64,000 bases of DNA from Nesterenkonia sp. LB17 (GTDB lineage Bacteria; Actinomycetota; Actinomycetes; Actinomycetales; Micrococcaceae). Within the stretch, counting starts at the first letter, position 1. Each line of letters begins with the position of its first letter. The stretch covers positions 186,001 through 250,000 of the forward strand of contig NZ_JAJOYX010000001.1 in NCBI RefSeq assembly GCF_022565915.1. Reading direction: 5' to 3'. The position numbers were made by a program, and so were the translations under genes. Below the pieces are notes generated by a model that was given only the letters and a program-made list of their open reading frames with translations, was not told the origin of the DNA and did no database searches. This document shows positions 61,309 to 64,000 of this stretch, one piece after another.

Positions 61309-62709
61309 TCAGCGGCTGATCACATGCGGCTGGGCGACCTCCTTGAGTCCCTGCAGGCCGAACTCCAGGCCGAAGCCTGACTGCTTGGCGCCGCCGAAGG
61401 GCACCCGCGGATCGATGGCGCCGTGCTTGTTGATCCAGGTGGTGCCCGCCTCGATCCGGGCGGCCACCTCGGTGGCGCGTTCGGGGTTCGAGGACCAGAC
61501 CGAGGAGCCCAGCCCGACCTCGAGGCCGTTCGCCCACGCGATCGCCTGCTCCAGATCGGTGTAGCGGATGATCGGCAGCGCCGGACCGAACTGCTCCTCG
61601 ATCACCAGCGGGTTCTGCGGATCGATGTCGGCCACCAGGGTGGCGGGATAGAAGAAGCCCGGGGCGTCTTCGTCGGGATCTGCCCCGATCAGCACGCGGG
61701 CGCCGGAGTCCTTCGCAGCGTCCACCAGCCGGGCGACGATGTCACGCTGCTTCGCGTTCTGCAGCGGCCCGAGCACGTTCTGCTCCTCGAGGCCGATGCC
61801 CATCGGCATCTTGGCCGCCACCTCGGTCAACGCATGGCAGACCTCGTCGTAGATGGAATCCGGCACGTAGAGCCGCTTCAGCGCCGCGCAGGTCTGCCCG
61901 GTGTTGATGAACGCGCCCCAGAAGAGGTCCTCGGCGATGGCCTGCGGGTCGGCGTCGTCCAGCACGATCCCAGCGTCGTTGCCGCCGAGCTCCATCGTCA
62001 TCCGCTTCATGGTGTCCGCGGCGGTCTTGACGATCGCCTTGCCGGTGGTCGCCGAGCCGGTGAACATGATCTTCGCGATATCTGCATGCTCGGTGAGCTT
62101 CCTGCCCAGCGAACCGTCACCCGGGACCGCGATCAGCACATCGGCCGGCAGCGCGGAGTTGAGCACCTTGACCAGGGCCAGCACGCTCAGCGGGGTGTAC
62201 TCCGAGGGTTTGATCACCACGGTGTTGCCCATCCGCAGGCTCGGCGCGATCTGCCAGATCGAGATCATCATCGGCCAGTTCCACGGACCGATGGCCCCGA
62301 CGACGCCGAGCGGACGATAGTGCAGCTCCGCATAGCCGGACTCATCATCGACGAGCACCTCGGGCTCCACCGGGATCGACGCGGCGGTGCGCAGCCAGGC
62401 CACGCAGGCGCCGACCTCGAAGCGGGCGTTGGGTCCGTTCAGCGGCTTTCCCTGCTCCCGGGAGAGCAGCTGGGCGAGCTCCTCGGCGTGGGCCTCCACC
62501 GCGTCCGCTGCGGCATGCAGCGCGGCCTGCCGTTCCCCGTCCGGGGTCGCGGCCCACGAGACCTGGGCGTGCAGGGCACGGGCGACGGCGTCGTCGAGGT
62601 CTGCGGCGGAGGTGAGCGGGGCATGGCCGATGAGCTCACCGGTGGCGGGGTCGTGGATCTCTTGGCCCTCGGAGGTTGTGATCTCCTCGAGCAGCGTGGT
62701 GGTGGTCAT
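61309..62709 (-). CDS. Aldehyde dehydrogenase family protein
   Basis: The 466-residue NAD(P) enzyme shows GPWNWPMMISIWQIAPSLRMGNTVVIKPSEYTPL, split by the usual Rossmann contacts (about 145-178), the Glu in MELGGNDAGIVL (about 245) and the catalytic Cys in NTGQTCAALKR (about 271). The substrate is not identifiable; succinate semialdehyde-like and betaine aldehyde-like enzymes are both near. It lies downstream of a GMC oxidoreductase on the same strand, suggesting alcohol-to-aldehyde-to-acid oxidation. Confidence 0.9.
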   Translation of the reverse strand: MTTTTLLEEITTSEGQEIHDPATGELIGHAPLTSAADLDDAVARALHAQVSWAATPDGERQAALHAAADAVEAHAEELAQLLSREQGKPLNGPNARFEVGACVAWLRTAASIPVEPEVLVDDESGYAELHYRPLGVVGAIGPWNWPMMISIWQIAPSLRMGNTVVIKPSEYTPLSVLALVKVLNSALPADVLIAVPGDGSLGRKLTEHADIAKIMFTGSATTGKAIVKTAADTMKRMTMELGGNDAGIVLDDADPQAIAEDLFWGAFINTGQTCAALKRLYVPDSIYDEVCHALTEVAAKMPMGIGLEEQNVLGPLQNAKQRDIVARLVDAAKDSGARVLIGADPDEDAPGFFYPATLVADIDPQNPLVIEEQFGPALPIIRYTDLEQAIAWANGLEVGLGSSVWSSNPERATEVAARIEAGTTWINKHGAIDPRVPFGGAKQSGFGLEFGLQGLKEVAQPHVISR

Positions 62710-62727
62710 GATGTTCTCCTTGGTGGT

Positions 62728-62800
62728 GTCGTCAGGTCGTCAGGTCGTCAGGTCGTCAGGGCGGCCGAGGTCAGCCGTGGTCGGCTGTGGTCAGCTGTGC
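62728..62800. repeat. Two tandem repeats between GMC and aldehyde dehydrogenase genes
   Basis: GTCGTCAG is repeated four times (62728-62759). Then GGTCAGCCGT-like 10-base units occur about three times (from about 62769), running into the last codons of the GMC gene. Confidence 0.85.
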
Positions 62801-64000
62801 TGGGGTCAGATCGGCTCTGCGGCCCAGCAGCAGGTCAGCCGCCTTCTCGCCGATCATGATCGAGGGGGCGTTGGTGTTGCCGCTGGGCAGTGCCGGCATG
62901 ATCGAGGCGTCGGCCACGCGCAGCCCGGCGACGCCGCGCACGCGGAGCTGCGGATCCACCACCGAGTGGTCATCGATGCCCATCCGGCAGGTGCCCGCCT
63001 GGTGGTGATAGGTGCCGGCCATCGCCCGGGCGTGTGCGCGCACCTGGTCGCGGGTCTCAAGCGGGGCCGAAGGATTGAACTCCGCCCTGCGGTAGGGGGC
63101 GAGCGCGTCCTGGGCGCCGATCTCCCGGCACAGTTCGATGGCGTCACAGAGCGCCTCGAGGTCATACTCCTCGGCCAGCAGGTTGGGGTCCAGCAGCGGA
63201 GCGAGCCGAGGGTCCGTGCTGGTCACCCGCAGCGTGCCGCGCGAGAGCGGGCGCACGATTCCGGCGTTGACGGTGAACCCTGCGGCGGGGACCGCACCGC
63301 CGTCGGTGGGGTAGGGGAAGTGCATGAAGAGCGGCTGGATGTCCGGCGCCTCCTCCTCGGTCTGCCGACTGTGTGCGAAGAGCTGGGCCTCGAGCAGATT
63401 GTGCCGCCCCTCGGCCAGGGGCTCCGGCGCCTCATAGATGACGCTGGCCAGGACATGGTCGTGCAGGTTCTTGCCCACTCCGGGAAGCTGAAGAACCGTG
63501 TCGATCCCGGCCTGGCGCAGGTCGGTGGGATCACCGATGCCGGAGCGCTGCAGGATGCTGGGGGAGCCGATCGCCCCTCCGCAGAGCACGATCTCCGCCG
63601 AGGCATGCGCGGTGTGCGTCCCGGTCCCGGTGCTGTACTCCACGCCGGTGGCGCGACCGGCTTCCACGGTGATCCGGTGCACCAGCGCATCGGTGGTGAG
63701 GGTGAGCCGCTCGTGGCCGAGGATCGGATGCATGAAGGCGCGCCAGGGGCTGTGCCGCTTCCCGTCCTTGGTGGTGGTGTGGTTGAACCCGGCGCCGGAC
63801 ATCTGTGCGCCGTTGAAGTCCTGGGTCTCGGAGATCCCCACAGCGCCCGCGGCCTGGACGAAGGCCTCTGAGCTGGCGTGGCGATTCATGATCTTCTCCA
63901 CGTGCAGCGGCCCGCCGGCGCCGTGAAACTCGGATTCTCCGTCCTCATGGTCCTCGGAACGCTTGAACAGCGGCAGCACGTCGTCCCAGCCCCAGCCCTC
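62771..64000 (-). CDS. GMC-family oxidoreductase (5' end cut by window)
   Basis: The C-terminal 409 residues of an FAD-dependent alcohol/choline dehydrogenase-type enzyme are visible. The frame is open to the window edge (GWGWDDVLPLFKRSED), so the real start and FAD-binding N-terminus lie beyond 64000. GGAIGSPSILQRSGIG, LPGVGKNLHDH and the active-site GTYHHQAGTCRMG followed by NTNAPSIMIGEKAAD are typical. The substrate may be choline or another alcohol; the neighbouring aldehyde dehydrogenase would finish the oxidation. Confidence 0.9.
   Translation of the reverse strand, partial: EGWGWDDVLPLFKRSEDHEDGESEFHGAGGPLHVEKIMNRHASSEAFVQAAGAVGISETQDFNGAQMSGAGFNHTTTKDGKRHSPWRAFMHPILGHERLTLTTDALVHRITVEAGRATGVEYSTGTGTHTAHASAEIVLCGGAIGSPSILQRSGIGDPTDLRQAGIDTVLQLPGVGKNLHDHVLASVIYEAPEPLAEGRHNLLEAQLFAHSRQTEEEAPDIQPLFMHFPYPTDGGAVPAAGFTVNAGIVRPLSRGTLRVTSTDPRLAPLLDPNLLAEEYDLEALCDAIELCREIGAQDALAPYRRAEFNPSAPLETRDQVRAHARAMAGTYHHQAGTCRMGIDDHSVVDPQLRVRGVAGLRVADASIMPALPSGNTNAPSIMIGEKAADLLLGRRADLTPAQLTTADHG

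Overview
The window is GC-rich (about 68-70% by eye, with strongly GC-biased third codon positions). It looks like chromosomal DNA of an actinobacterium of the order Micrococcales, most likely Micrococcaceae. The evidence is the rpmB-rpmG-rpsN operon, separate purS-purQ-purL genes, dnaX next to recR, a fused CopD/CtaG copper protein, many Gram-positive lipoprotein signals, and hairpin terminators that mostly lack long U tracts. An ectoine-type uptake system and very acidic secreted lipoproteins suggest a salt-tolerant organism. Nesterenkonia would fit, but that is only a guess. I see no rRNA, tRNA, CRISPR array, prophage or insertion sequence.

Layout. 1-2217: a cut amidase converging on an EamA exporter. 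2218-4003: a possible small peptide gene, the zinc-free ribosomal protein operon, a candidate small RNA and the HU gene. 4193-9497: a copper/cytochrome-oxidase assembly cluster with a lipoprotein and a thioredoxin-NHL protein. 9592-12561: a flavodoxin and the methionine importer MetN-MetI-MetQ. 12615-15536: a UV-dimer glycosylase and a polar amino acid ABC importer. 15808-20253: lactate dehydrogenase, then purL-purQ-purS on the other strand. 20442-25367: YchJ-like protein, two Rossmann-fold proteins, a glycosylase-like protein, a broken acetyltransferase and aspartate kinase. 25424-28794: ehuB-C-D-A, sitting between lysC and recR. 29128-33703: recR, dnaX and a membrane acyltransferase.

33891-42304: an MHS-family transporter, a TrpXYZ-like ABC system with an unusual repeat-bearing leader, an HD-domain protein and a thiolase/enoyl-CoA hydratase/hydroxyacyl-CoA dehydrogenase operon. 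42349-47644: a SorC-type regulator divergent from glpD-glpF-glpK. 47780-56611: a DUF1989 protein, a three-gene 2-oxoacid dehydrogenase operon with a divergent Lrp/AsnC regulator, an acryloyl-CoA reductase-like enzyme and paaZ. 56842-64000: an MdoB-like phosphotransferase, a DsrE-FmdE pair, a carboxylesterase, an aldehyde dehydrogenase and a cut GMC oxidoreductase.

Themes. Several genes point to phenylacetate catabolism. paaZ carries a near-perfect PaaR-type operator, the MHS transporter at 33891 has a similar palindrome over its promoter, and the beta-oxidation-like operon at 39353 has a related half-site. This makes the MHS protein a candidate phenylacetate permease. Other notable items are a well-delimited candidate sRNA (3358-3472), a Ser/Thr-repeat leader ORF (35312-35377), a translationally coupled DsrE-FmdE pair, short tandem duplications clustered at gene 3' ends, and a probably artefactual poly-G/poly-C tract at 27720-27762.
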